Source: Stomoxys calcitrans (taxonomy: Eukaryota > Arthropoda > Insecta > Diptera > Muscidae). Taken from it: 64,000 nucleotides of DNA. The notes below the pieces were generated by a model. It made no database searches, had not been told where the DNA came from, and worked only from the letters and a program-made list of their open reading frames with translations. The position numbers were made by a program, and so were the translations under genes. Positions 24,601-31,016 of this stretch are shown one piece after another. How positions within the stretch are numbered: position 1 is the stretch's first letter; each line of letters starts with the position of its first letter. The stretch spans positions 42,927,672-42,991,671 of the forward strand of contig NC_081553.1 of the NCBI RefSeq assembly GCF_963082655.1. Direction: 5' to 3'.

Positions 24601-25552
24601 AGAGAAAGATGCTCAGTATGCTTTGACATTTCATCATGAATAGACTTACTAACGAGCAACGCTTGCAAATCATTGAATTTTATTACCAAAATCAGTGTTC
24701 GTTTCGAAATGTAACTGAAATTTGAAATTTGATAATACGATGTAACTGAAATTTGACACAATGACTTATGTTAGGCTTTTCGAAATCCATGTTGTATATG
24801 GTTCAGATCGGTTTGTTTTTAGATATAGCTACTAAAAAGTCATATTGTACATGGCAAACCGTGGTGTTGCCTAGACCAGAAACTTATTTAGCAGTCCTCC
24901 TCTTTAGGATAATGGCATATCAGCCTACATCTTGGCTTATTTGCACTACCGGGAGAGCACAGTTAATGTCAGGTTTAGCTTACATTCAGAATGTGATGTT
25001 CTTTAGCATATGAAGTTCGTTTAAGACCACAGCACCCAATATAATCTCATATAGATTCTATATAAAAAACGATATTTTGATTTCAGTTATTTAGCAAATA
25101 AGGCAAATTTTGTCAAAATTTTCACGCTACCATGAATTTAGAGTTCTATTACGATCTCCAAACTAAACTCTATGGTTGTCTACCAATGAGATCCCGAAAA
25201 ATATATCCATTTTATTTATTTTCATTTTCAACGTTATAAACCTTAAACTAAAAACAACAATTTTCCTCCCACTCTCTTTACAGGCCTTATAATTGCCGGT
25301 GCTGTCTTCCTGCTGGCCCAACTCTCTGTCTTTGTCATCTGGAAAACTGTACAAAAGCGCTCCAAGAAAGAACGTTATCTGTATCAACAAGACTCGGCAC
25401 CATCATCGGTGAACTATGGAGCACCCACTATGGTTTATGGAGCATCACATCTGCAACACAGCTCCTCACATGTGCAGCAGGGCAAGGCCAGTGATACATT
25501 GGGAAAACTCTATGATAGTGGCATGAGTGGACGTTATGGTCAGAACTTTTAA
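492..25552 (+). CDS. PAN/ZP-domain transmembrane protein, 3' part of gene
   Basis: Join of 492-693, 7911-8162, 12160-13103, 13179-13400 and 25284-25552; all introns are GT-AG and phases agree (first exon starts with two bases of a split codon). The product is 628 residues, N-terminus missing. Seen: Cys-rich PAN-like segments at about 18-95 and 105-175; a ZP domain from Cys196 to about 450; furin-type RRKRS at 454-458; a transmembrane helix at 541-559 (LIIAGAVFLLAQLSVFVIW); then a 69-residue tail. Family knowledge: PAN-plus-ZP proteins of insects (nompA, neyo, nyobe, morpheyus, trynity) are apical extracellular-matrix proteins that polymerise through the ZP domain after furin cleavage and organise cuticle or sensory caps. 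Inference: this is a member of the neyo/nyobe/morpheyus/trynity-like group; I cannot tell which, so no symbol is given. The signal peptide and any further PAN domain should lie upstream. Confidence 0.93.
694..1265. other. Unassigned intron sequence
   Basis: Start of the 7.2-kb intron. It holds an A-run at about 806-822, a (CA)n run at about 834-851 and otherwise plain AT-rich sequence. Nothing recognised. Confidence 0.5.
1266..1671 (+). mobile_element. HINE-B-like 5' end interrupted by a mariner MITE
   Basis: The left part has the HINE head (CCATAGGATG..., then CATTCCGTTTGTAACACCTCG). After the MITE the same head continues (TATATATTCTTAATTGTC, then GACCGTCCGTCGGTCTGT). The join of the flanks restores the (TA)n tract seen in other copies. 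The element is truncated at the SINE that follows. Confidence 0.75.
1358..1594 (+). mobile_element. mariner-type MITE, copy A
   Basis: A 237-bp element with long terminal inverted repeats starting TTGGGTTGCCCAAAAAGTAA and a TA duplication on both sides (1356-1357 and 1595-1596). The TIR resembles that of mellifera-subfamily mariners. No transposase frame. Inserted in the TA tract of a HINE head. Confidence 0.9.
1672..2051 (-). mobile_element. tRNA-derived SINE
   Basis: Minus-strand copy. The tRNA-like head lies at the high-coordinate end with B box (GGTTCGAATCC-like) near 2001-2013 and A box (TAGCGCAGAGG) near 2032-2043. The body carries the family's AGGCCCCTTATCATTGAGCT block. About 115 bp at 1692-1808 are foreign to other copies. 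Confidence 0.8.
2095..4440 (+). mobile_element. Degenerate HINE central tandem array
   Basis: About fifteen diverged units of roughly 155 bp, each with a CATATAAACCGAT block followed by TTGAGCC and GCTGAAATTTGGC. No intact terminus at either side. A (TA)n run lies at about 2713-2736, and mariner copy B interrupts the array at 2279-2515. Open frames here come from the repeat and are not genes. Confidence 0.75.
2279..2515 (+). mobile_element. mariner-type MITE, copy B
   Basis: Same TIRs and length as copy A, with a TA duplication at 2277-2278 and after 2515. Inserted in the tandem array. Confidence 0.9.
4926..5250 (+). mobile_element. tRNA-derived SINE, near full length
   Basis: The head has an A-box-like TAGCGGAGAGGTTAGCAT and a decayed B box. 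The body runs through the GGTGGTTTTCCCCTCC, GCTATAAAAAGGAGGCCCCT and TTAGTGGAATG blocks to a GCAAAATTTGCATTTGC tail. Confidence 0.85.
5826..5935 (-). mobile_element. SINE fragment
   Basis: Minus-strand tail half only (GGAACAGGGGCAAACTTCTC-like block to AGGGGCCTCC); the head is missing. Confidence 0.7.
6012..6311 (-). mobile_element. tRNA-derived SINE
   Basis: Minus-strand copy with tail, body and decayed head. Adjacent to a second minus copy, so the pair is in tandem. Confidence 0.75.
6312..6612 (-). mobile_element. tRNA-derived SINE
   Basis: Second minus-strand copy. It starts again with the TTGAACATTCCATTAAAAAACAGGGG-type tail and ends with the head (CTATGCGCTACAGTGGCC). Confidence 0.75.
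6883..7119 (-). mobile_element. mariner-type MITE, copy C
   Basis: Inverted relative to copies A and B, with complete TIRs. TA at 6881-6882; the right flank is TG, so the duplication has decayed. Confidence 0.9.
7401..7910. other. Unassigned intron sequence
   Basis: Low-complexity, C/T- and A/T-rich intron end leading into the exon at 7911. The frame 7597-7797 has no features of a gene. Confidence 0.5.
7911..8162 (+). CDS. Exon: end of PAN 1 and start of PAN 2
   Basis: The acceptor is TCAACTCTAG ending at 7910; the donor GTAAGA starts at 8163. The exon is 252 bases (84 codons) between two phase-2 introns, so skipping it would keep the frame. It encodes the end of one PAN segment and the start of the next, with the typical EECRDLCLNSPYRC block completed by the following exon. 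No start codon is used here; the frame is fixed by the exons on either side. The pyrimidine-rich intron end at 7780-7910 holds no repeat. Confidence 0.9.
8163..8559. other. Unassigned intron sequence
   Basis: Start of the 4-kb intron. Nothing recognised. Confidence 0.5.
8560..9394 (-). pseudogene. Decayed non-LTR retrotransposon, RNase H region
   Basis: On the minus strand near 8790-8890 a frame reads ECQEELANFGPVAPVVLTWI, then SGHKGLDGNE. This matches the RNase H block of I/Jockey/R1-group elements (usual form WVPGHxGxxGNExAD). Stops and frameshifts are frequent. A 181-bp tandem duplication (8911-9091 and 9092-9272) interrupts it. Further 3' pieces continue toward 8560. With the RT pieces at higher coordinates this is one minus-strand element. 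Confidence 0.65.
8911..9272. repeat. 181-bp tandem duplication
   Basis: Two direct copies begin ATGTACCTATGTTCGATC and AAGTGCCTATGTTCGGTC and stay clearly alignable to the CAAGGAG block. A short third start is visible near 8889. Confidence 0.8.
9395..9702 (-). mobile_element. tRNA-derived SINE, near full length
   Basis: Minus copy with B box in GGATTCGAACCCAAGCG near 9643-9660 and A box complement in ACCTCTGCGCTACGG at the right end. Inserted in the decayed non-LTR element. Confidence 0.85.
9740..10160 (-). pseudogene. Decayed reverse-transcriptase fragment of a non-LTR element
   Basis: On the minus strand, one frame near 10040-10140 reads FFISKTLKVNH, then YNSISLSLF; family form is VFIPKxGK...RPISLxSF. 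Lower down, near 9880-9930, KYVMAVFLNMERALKSNN matches the RT block with DIEGAFNN. Many substitutions have destroyed the catalytic residues. Confidence 0.65.
10161..11885 (-). repeat. Tandemly duplicated segments of the RT remnant
   Basis: Blocks recur at about 395-440 bp spacing. CAATGACAGACTGATGGAAT occurs near 10065 and 10493. The RT-like minus-strand motif occurs near 10130, 10570 and 10965 (V-F-I-P/T-K). TGATTCTGTCCGATTCAGC occurs at 11261 and 11694 (433 bp apart). The CGATGAGATCA block occurs several times. Frames are broken throughout; no gene. Confidence 0.6.
12160..13103 (+). CDS. Exon: end of PAN 2, ZP domain, furin site
   Basis: The acceptor is ATTTTGCAG ending at 12159; the donor GTAAGT starts at 13104. 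The exon is 944 bases and carries most of the function. It starts inside PAN 2 (CHSYDYNDTGDMVC) and then encodes a complete ZP domain from the first Cys of SSCYNVSIEC to the last Cys pair of PRCEPVIC. It ends with the polybasic site GRRKRS, typical of ZP proteins cleaved by furin before polymerisation. Several N-glycosylation sequons are visible (NVS, NNS, NKT, NGT). There are no frameshifts or internal stops, so the gene looks intact and under constraint. A 175-base copy of its 12911-13085 part lies at 14964-15138. Confidence 0.95.
13179..13400 (+). CDS. Exon: juxtamembrane linker after furin site
   Basis: The acceptor is GCTTTCAG ending at 13178; the donor GTGAGT starts at 13401. It encodes a Ser/Gln/Glu-rich, presumably extracellular stretch between the furin site and the membrane helix, ending SFTCLNGY. 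The intron before it (13104-13178) is only 75 bases, a multiple of three, and has no in-frame stop, so a retained intron would still be read through with 25 extra residues. The 3' phase (one base) fits both the membrane exon at 25284 and the candidate exon at 13838. Confidence 0.92.
13534..13769 (-). mobile_element. mariner-type MITE, copy D
   Basis: Complete TIRs, TA at 13532-13533 and 13770-13771. Lies in the ZP gene between exon 13179-13400 and the candidate exon at 13838. Confidence 0.92.
13838..13915 (+). CDS. Candidate alternative exon ending the ZP protein before the membrane helix
   Basis: Seen: a good acceptor (ACTAATTCTCTCCAG ending at 13837) and a good donor (GTGAGT at 13916) bound 78 bases. 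Joined to exon 13179-13400, the frame reads Ala then YRNGLENK and a TAA at 13864-13866. AATAAA follows at once at 13868-13873. Inference: inclusion, as a cassette or as a last exon using the AATAAA, would give a protein without transmembrane helix and tail, that is a secreted form or an NMD target. A mariner MITE sits just upstream (13534-13769). No transcript evidence is available here, so this may be a chance match. Confidence 0.4.
13916..14963. other. Unassigned intron sequence
   Basis: AT-rich, with T-runs near 14325-14340 and 14411-14426, an A-run near 14561 and CAGCAGCAGCAG near 14621. No repeat family or gene seen. Confidence 0.5.
14964..15138 (+). pseudogene. Partial duplicate of the ZP exon (end of ZP domain and furin site)
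   Basis: Aligns without gaps to 12911-13085 of the ZP exon. Nine differences are visible: seven are synonymous third-base changes and two change residues (Glu to Gln, Asp to Val). The frame is open and keeps the Cys residues and GRRKRS. No convincing acceptor or donor borders it: upstream is TTGATTTTTGAG and downstream the homology stops at CCATAG, 12 bp before a SINE. It is probably an inactive segmental copy, but the substitution pattern is unlike a free-running pseudogene. Confidence 0.85.
15152..16010. mobile_element. Cluster of SINE copies in both orientations
   Basis: A plus-strand head (15154-15245; A box TAGCGCAGAGG, B box-like GGTACGAATCC) joins directly to a full minus-strand copy (about 15248-15567). 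Next comes a plus-strand body and tail (15580-15810) fused to a minus-strand head (15810-15905, with GGATTCGAATCC). A plus-strand tail ends the cluster (15915-16005). The order suggests insertions into the shared GCAAATTTTGC tail, or template switching. Confidence 0.75.
16013..16880 (-). mobile_element. HINE-B element with a stub of another copy
   Basis: A stub of a HINE 3' end (about 16020-16070, decayed hairpin) precedes a short HINE-B. The latter has AAGTAAAAGCGTGCTAAG and the hairpin near 16085-16115, a few array units, a (GACGG)n tract near 16675-16725, and the 5' end TATGGTGGAGAGTATAAAAA. Confidence 0.8.
17034..17085 (+). mobile_element. SINE head fragment
   Basis: Only the GGCCACCATACTGCAGAGGT start and the GTCCGCCTATGACGC block remain. 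Confidence 0.65.
17086..17800 (-). pseudogene. Decayed non-LTR retrotransposon endonuclease
   Basis: Minus-strand frames show the apurinic-type endonuclease of Jockey/I-group elements in order: IAVRPGTAEIEL and NVYIPPV near 17530-17600; GDFNAHH near 17450-17475; then NSPDISIASPDLLSE and SLGLDHLPIILTINRPPD at 17164-17330. The SDH-equivalent reads LDH. Stops between the blocks show it is inactive. Downstream domains are absent. Confidence 0.75.
17860..18560. repeat. Degenerate repeat of unknown family
   Basis: Several diverged units of roughly 100-140 bp share AACGCTGACTGTTACGGTTG, GATTCACTCACGG and GGCTCACTGGTTC-like blocks. A similar stretch lies at about 29335-29560. I do not recognise the family; there are no clear termini and no open frame. 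Confidence 0.4.
18760..18794. repeat. 16-bp inverted repeat (hairpin)
   Basis: CGTGCTCGGACTACCA and TGGTAGTTCGAGCACG flank a 3-base loop; one position forms a G-T pair. Confidence 0.8.
18795..19429. other. Unassigned intron sequence
   Basis: No exon, repeat family or RNA gene recognised. Confidence 0.45.
19430..20025 (-). mobile_element. HINE-C-like element with nested mariner
   Basis: Contains array-like sequence (ATGGGAGCTATATCTAAATC), then mariner copy E, then a (GACGG)n tract at about 19853-19893. It continues with ACATGGCTAAATCGAATCAG and ends ATAATACCCTGTACCACTGT. The last part matches the copy at 61101-61664. Confidence 0.65.
19597..19832 (+). mobile_element. mariner-type MITE, copy E
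   Basis: TIRs complete apart from a G-to-T change in the left TTGTGTTGCCC. TA on both sides. Confidence 0.9.
20026..21530. other. Unassigned intron sequence
   Basis: AT-rich, with a (CA)n run at about 20354-20378 and CAACAACAACAAC near 20798. No exon or mobile element recognised. Confidence 0.5.
21535..23393 (+). mobile_element. Non-autonomous Helitron, copy a
   Basis: The 3' end is GGATCAGCTAG followed by T, as for canonical Helitrons (CTAG, inserted before T). The left part (TTTGTGTTTGTTTGTGGGTT) matches the 5' end of copy b. In between are diverged direct repeats of about 130 bp with ATCTGATATCCAAATGTGGG and AATATGGGACTCAAATGAAA. No Rep/helicase frame. A TIR MITE is nested at 23038-23269. 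The exact left end is uncertain. Confidence 0.8.
23038..23269. mobile_element. MITE with CAGGGTGGCTGATGAA inverted repeats
   Basis: Terminal inverted repeats CAGGGTGGCTGATGAA / TTCATCAGCCACCCTG with TA on both sides (23036-23037, 23270-23271). The core is an AT-rich, largely palindromic TTAATTAA tract. A TA target suggests the Tc1/mariner superfamily. Confidence 0.85.
23545..24860 (+). mobile_element. HINE-A element, both ends missing
   Basis: Begins inside the head (TATACTCTTGATCAGTGTAA, GTCCGTCCGTCTGTCTGTTG near 23710). Array units of about 153 bp follow (CATATAGACCGATCC blocks). A transposon fragment lies inside at 24527-24722. The terminal hairpin is not present. 23545-23650 holds a small SINE scrap. 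Confidence 0.75.
24527..24722 (+). mobile_element. Tc1/mariner-superfamily transposon 5' fragment
   Basis: A non-array insert contains an ATG at 24636 and a short frame MNRLTNEQRLQIIEFYYQNQ. This is the start of the helix-turn-helix DNA-binding domain of a Tc1/mariner-like transposase. The frame runs back into HINE sequence and stops at once, so only about 25 transposase residues remain. Confidence 0.65.
24861..25283. other. Unassigned intron end
   Basis: Unique-looking sequence ending in the pyrimidine-rich acceptor of the last exon. Confidence 0.5.
25284..25552 (+). CDS. Last exon: transmembrane helix and cytoplasmic tail
   Basis: The acceptor is CTCTCTTTACAG ending at 25283; the stop TAA is at 25550-25552. 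After the split Gly codon, 19 hydrophobic residues form a single-pass helix, followed at once by a basic stop-transfer run (KTVQKRSKKER). The tail is rich in Ser, Gln, Tyr and Gly and ends GRYGQNF. The intron before it is about 11.9 kb and holds most of the mobile elements near the gene. The length and place of the helix fit the usual ZP-protein layout, with furin site, short linker and membrane anchor. Confidence 0.95.
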
Positions 25553-26790
25553 AACAGCAAAAAACAAAAGACACAAGAATAGGGATATCAAAAAAACATA
25601 GCATTCTAGAAATTCTTTTATTTTCAAATTCTTAAACGAAAATACCGTTTTAGGGCAAAAAAGGAAAATTAAAAAGAGAAACTTTTTTTAAGAGACTTTT
25701 TGTACGACTATATATACACATATTATAATAATTTTTATACCGAAATTAGTTGTAAAAGTTATAAGAACAACGAGACGTCGATAGAATGCAGTATGCAAAA
25801 ACACATCTAGTAAATAATAGGAAATAATTTAGAATTTGCTTTTATATATAAAGGAAAAAAAATTAAATTAAAAAACTAAAATTTCTCACCACAATGCCGG
25901 CTTTTAAAAGCGATTTTGGCTAAGGGCCAAAAGAAAAGAATTCCTTTCATGAACAACATAACTAGAAACTTGACCGAATATTTAGATTTGTTTTTTTATG
26001 AAAAAAAACCCTTACAAAATTGCTTTTTAAAACCCAGCATTGTTTTCTAAAAAAAAAAAGAACAGAAATATAAATAACGCAGGTATTATATATGAAAAAA
26101 AAAACACAGATTTTAGTTTAGTTTTCTCTTAGCTTTACCTAATTGCATATTATTTGCTTTTATTTTATTTTATTTATTTATTTCACTGCTATTCTAAAAC
26201 TCCCCTCCAAATGTGGCCACTATTTCCCTTAATTATTTTTTTTTTAAGGGGCAAAAAGACGATAAATTTCGAAATAATTTTGTATCAAAATATTTCGTAA
26301 CGAATTTATCTTTTGCCCGTTTTCTCTTACTTTTAAAGAAAAACTGACTTTGTATTTATTTCTTTGGAATTCCATAGTGTAATATTTTTAGCTGATTAAG
26401 TTATTTTGCAAGCATTAAGTGAAATGAAAACCTTTTGATTTATTATTACAATATTTTTCTCTCCTTTTGTGAAGTTCACAAGACGAGACAAAATTTAAGG
26501 TGCTTTTCTTTTTTCACCACAATTTTGTAGTTTAGTCCAATTCAAAAAACAAAAATTATAAACACAAAAAGAAGCTACAAATTTAAGAGGGCATTTTTGT
26601 AATGATAATGAATTCATTAATTTAGAAAAAAAAAAACAAAAATGGAATAAAATTAAATTTTAATTATACATTTTATACATACTACCATGATGATCCGGTA
26701 AACATAATTATACGAGTAACTATTATGAAGGAAAGAAACTCTTTTTTTATACGCAATGTACTGATTAAGTAATAAATAAAAATCACAACT
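25553..26790 (+). other. Probable 3' UTR of the ZP gene with polyadenylation signals
   Basis: This AT-rich, non-repetitive sequence follows the stop codon directly. Canonical AATAAA signals stand at 26646-26651 and 26771-26776, so the transcript end is probably shortly after one of them. Several A- and T-runs are present. No open frame of interest. The first mobile element downstream begins only at about 26923. Confidence 0.6.
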
Positions 26791-26922
26791 TTTTTACATA
26801 ATAATAAAAAAAAAAACTGAGTTTTTCTTGGGGTGAGGCATTGAGTTAAATGGAAGGCCGTATTGGCTCAGGCTAATAATAATACAAAAACATTTTATGA
26901 TAATATGTATCATACATTTAAA

Positions 26923-27096
26923 CAAGTAAAAAGGCGTTAAGTTCGATCGGGCCGAACTTTGGATACCCATCACCTCGGGTATATATGTAAGCCACCTTTC
27001 GTCAAAATAAAAAATGCATACCTTATGCCCCATAGCAGCCATATCGAAATATGTTCCGATTTTGAACAAATACTAATAAGTACAGTAGCTATATCT
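26923..27096 (-). mobile_element. HINE-A 3' end fragment
   Basis: ACAAGTAAAAAGGCGTTAAG and the hairpin (AAGTTCGATCGGGCCGAACTT with one mismatch, split across it) are followed by the sub-terminal part. It stops at the next HINE. Confidence 0.8.
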
Positions 27097-27097
27097 A

Positions 27098-28636
27098 ACA
27101 AGTAAAAGCGTGCTAAGTTCAGCCGGGCCGAATCTTATATACCCTCCACCATGGATCGCATTTGTCGAGTTCTTTTCCCGGCATCTCTTCTTAGGCAAAA
27201 AAAAGGATATAAGGAAAGATTTGCTCTGCTATTAGAGCGATATCAAGATATGGTCCGGTTTGGACCACAATTAAATTATATGTTGGAGACCTGTGTAAAA
27301 TGTCAGCCAATTCGAATAGGAATTGCGCCCTTTGGGGGCTCAAGAAGTAAAATAGAGAGATCATTTTATATGGGAGCTGTATCGGGCTATAGACCGATTC
27401 AGACCATAATAAACACGTATGGTGATGGTCATGAGAGGATCCGTCGTACAAAATTTCAGGCAAATCGGATAATAATTGCGCTCTCTAAAGGCTCAAGAAG
27501 CCAAGACCCAAGATCGGTTAATATGACAGCTATATCAGGTTATGGACCGATTTGAACCATACTTGGCACAGTTGTTGAATGTCATAACAAAACACGTGGT
27601 GCATTTCATTCTAATCGGATAAGAATTGCGCACTCTAGACGCTCAAGAAGTCAAGAATTGAAGACCATCGAACATGTCATTGGGTAATAATTCAGTCCTT
27701 TCGAAAAAGAATTGCGCAATTTTAAGCAAAATCGAGTAAGAATTTCAGCCACTTGAGGCTTAAGAAGTCAAAATCCCAGATCGGTTTTTATGACATTTAT
27801 ATCATGTTATAAACCGATTTCAACCATACTTTGCACAGTTGTTGGAAGTAATACCAAAACACCACGTACAACATTTCAGCAAAATCAAGTAAAAATTTTA
27901 AGCTCTAGTGGCTTAAGAAGTCGAGATCCCAGACCCGTTTTTATGCATCAGGTTATAGACCGATTTTAACCATACTTAGCACAGTTGTTGGAAGTAACAA
28001 ACAACTTCGTGCAAAATTTCAGCCAAATCAGATGATAGTTGCGCCCTCTATTGGCTTATGAACTCAAGATACAAGATCGGTATATATGGCAGTTATATCA
28101 GGATATGGATCGATTTAAATCATACTTGGCACAGCTGTTGGAAGTCATAATAAAACACTGCACGCCAAATAGGATGAGAATTGTGCCCTATAATGGATCG
28201 AAAAGTCAAGATCCAAGAGCGGCAGCCATATTAGGTAATGAACCGATTTAAACCATACTTAGCAAAGTTATTGCAAGTAATACCAAAATAACACGTGCAA
28301 AATTACAGCCAGATCGAATAAGAATTGCGCTCCCTAAGAGCTCAAGAAGTCAAGACCCAAGATCGGTTTTTATGGCAGCTATATCAAAACATGGTTCGAT
28401 TAGGCCCATTTACAATCCCAACCGACCTACAGTAATAAAAATTATTTGCGAAAATTTTCAAGCGCCTAGCATTGCTCCTTCAAAAGTTAGAGTGCTTTCG
28501 ACAGACGGACGGACATGGCTAGATCGAACATCATGAAGATCAAACATAAAGTATACTTTATGGGGTCAGAGACGCATATTTTGAAGTTTTACAAACAGAA
28601 TGACGAAATTAGTATACCCTCATCCTATGGTGAGGT
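27098..28636 (-). mobile_element. HINE-B element, full length
   Basis: It has the 3' terminus AACAAGTAAAAGCGTGCTAA with hairpin, the TATACCCTCCACCATGG subterminal repeat, about eight array units, the short GACGGACGGACATGGC tract, and the 5' end (ACGAAATTAGTATACCCTCA, ending GGTGAGGTAAAA). Confidence 0.85.
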
Positions 28637-28689
28637 AAAAAATCAAAAATTATGTGGTTCAATCTAGCTTAAAGCTACCGCTTTGCCGC

Positions 28690-29010
28690 CGCTGGCTAGA
28701 ACAGACGTCTCAGTCATTGTGGGAGTCATGACAGGTCAATGTCTGATCGGATAACATGCTGTCAGGCTAAAGGTTGCAAGTAAAGACTTCTGCAGAAGGT
28801 ATGAGTACGTCGACGGAAATGTGGCTATAGAACACGTCCTGTGTGTGTATGTACCGCACTGGCAGGTAAAAGGAGTGCCACTTTAGATTCTCATTTTTTG
28901 AGAACTTTCTGAGTTATCGGACTTAACGCTTCGCAAGAAGTTGGGCTTATTAAAGCGATCTGGTTGGGTCAACGGTAGGAACTGAAAGGCATCTTTCTTT
29001 ACCTGTTCCT
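28690..29010 (+). pseudogene. Decayed non-LTR element, region after RNase H
   Basis: The plus frame reads VIVGVMTGQCLIG, then HAVRLKVASKDFCRR and IEHVLCVYVPHW. This matches the C-terminal VVGxLTGHCxxGxHAxR...CRxC...EHxLCxCP region of Jockey-group elements. Stops are present. Confidence 0.7.
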
Positions 29011-29655
29011 GTGGTATCTCAATGGACGAAAATGTCTAAGTGAGTCTGATGACAGACTGCCACTTAAACCTAACCTTATAAGACAAAGAAGGAGACGAAT
29101 TAAGTTTTTCCCAAAATTTTGCACAACTATTTGAAGTAACCTCAACACTACTATGCCAAGCTTCGGGTTGACATCTCTTTCCCTATAAAAGTTCTAGAAT
29201 TATTTCCAAAACTTGTCGATTTGGAAACATTGCACATTGGTCAAAATCTTGGTTGGTATGTTTACAGTGATGTTTTTCATTTCCGGCTTGATTGATGCAC
29301 TAGGACACTGCGACTTTTGTGAAGATGGGCGGTAAGTTCATGTGAACCATGGCACAGTGGCGCCTGTGTATGAAGGACTCTGGGCGAAATCCTGGTTTCT
29401 GTAGCCACAAAGACATGATTCACTCAAAGCATGTTTGAGGCGCTATGGCACCGAGGCGTAATGGCTCACTGGTTCCTGCGTCTGAGGATCACATGATAAA
29501 GCGCTTGCTGACAGGCCTATGGAAACATGATTTCTGTAACCTTCGTGATTTATTTTACGCTTAACGCACACAGCACTAGTTTTCCCCTCCAAATTTCTTG
29601 GAATTATCTCGGCAGTACTTATCAGTCACTGAACAGAAACTATAAACTCCCATGA
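29011..29655. other. Unassigned sequence
   Basis: Contains, at about 29335-29560, a stretch like the unknown repeat at 17860-18560. Otherwise nothing recognised. Confidence 0.4.
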
Positions 29656-31016
29656 ATTTTTATACCCACCACCGAAGGATGGGGGTATATTCATTTTGTC
29701 ATTCCGTTTCCAACGCATCGAAATATTCATTTCCGACCCTATAAAGTATATTCATTCTTGATCAGCGTAAAAATCTAAGACCATCTAGACATGTCCGTCC
29801 GTCTGTCTGTTGAAATCACGCTGCAGTCTTTAAAAATAGAGCTATTGAGCTGAAAATTTGCACAGATCATTTTTTTGTCCATAAGCAGGTTAAGTTCGAA
29901 GATGAGCTATATCCGACTATATCTTGATATAGCCCCCGAAATGGACCGATCCTCCGATTTAGGGTCTTAGGCCCATAAAAGCCACATTTACTATCCGCTT
30001 TTGCTGAAATTTGGGAGAGTGAGTTGTGTTAGACCCTACGACATCCTTTGTCAATTTGGCCCAGATCGGTCTAGATTTGGATATAGCTGCCATATAGACC
30101 GATCCTCTGATTTAGGGTCTTAGTGCTATAAAAGCCACATTCATTATCCGATTTCGCTGAAATTTGGGACAGTGGGTTGTGTTAGACCCTACGACATCCT
30201 TCGTTAATTTTGCCAAAGTCGGTCCAGATTTGGTTATAGCTGCCATATAGACCGATCCTCCGATTTACGTCAAAGGCCCATAACAGCCACATTTATTATC
30301 CGATTTCGCTGAAATTTGGGATAGTGAGTTGTGTTAGGCCCTTCGCCATCTTTCTTCAATTTGGCCTTGATCGAATCAGGTTTGGATATAGCTGCCATAT
30401 AGACCGATCCCTCGATTTAAGGTTTTGGGCCCATAAAAGGCACATTTATTGTCCAATGTCGCTGAAATTTGGGACAGTGAGTTAAGTAAATCCCCTTGAC
30501 ATACTTCTGCAATATGGCACAGATCGGTCCAGATTTGGTTATAGCTGCCATATAGAGCGATCTCTCGATTAAATGTTTTGGGCCCATAAAAGGCGCATTT
30601 ATTGTCCGATGTTGCCGAAATTTGGGACAGAGAGTTGAGTTACGCCCCTCCACATGTATACCGATATCTCGATTTAAAGTTTTGGCCCCAAAAGAGGCGC
30701 ATTTATAATCCGATTTAATTAAAATTTGACATAGTGACTTATGTTAGGATTTTCGACATACATGTTGTGCATGGTTCAGATTGGTTTATTTTTAGATATA
30801 GCTACTAAAAAGACCAATATTTTGCTATACACAAGTGAACAATGACTTGTACTTATTAGAAATTGGTGCAAATCGAAACATTTTTCGATATAACTGCTAT
30901 GGGACATAAGTTATGCATTTTTCACCGGATTTTGATGAAATGTGGTTTACATATATACCCGAGGTGGGAGGTACCCATAGTTCGTCCCGGTCGAACTTAA
31001 TGCCCTTTTGCTTGTT
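29656..31016 (+). mobile_element. HINE-A element, full length
   Basis: The 5' end is TTTTTATACCCACCACCGAAGGATG, followed by ATAAAGTATATTCATTCTTG, GTCCGTCCGTCTGTCTG, about six array units, the GGTGGGAGGTACCCATAG subterminal repeat, a decayed hairpin and CCCTTTTGCTTGTT. Confidence 0.85.
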
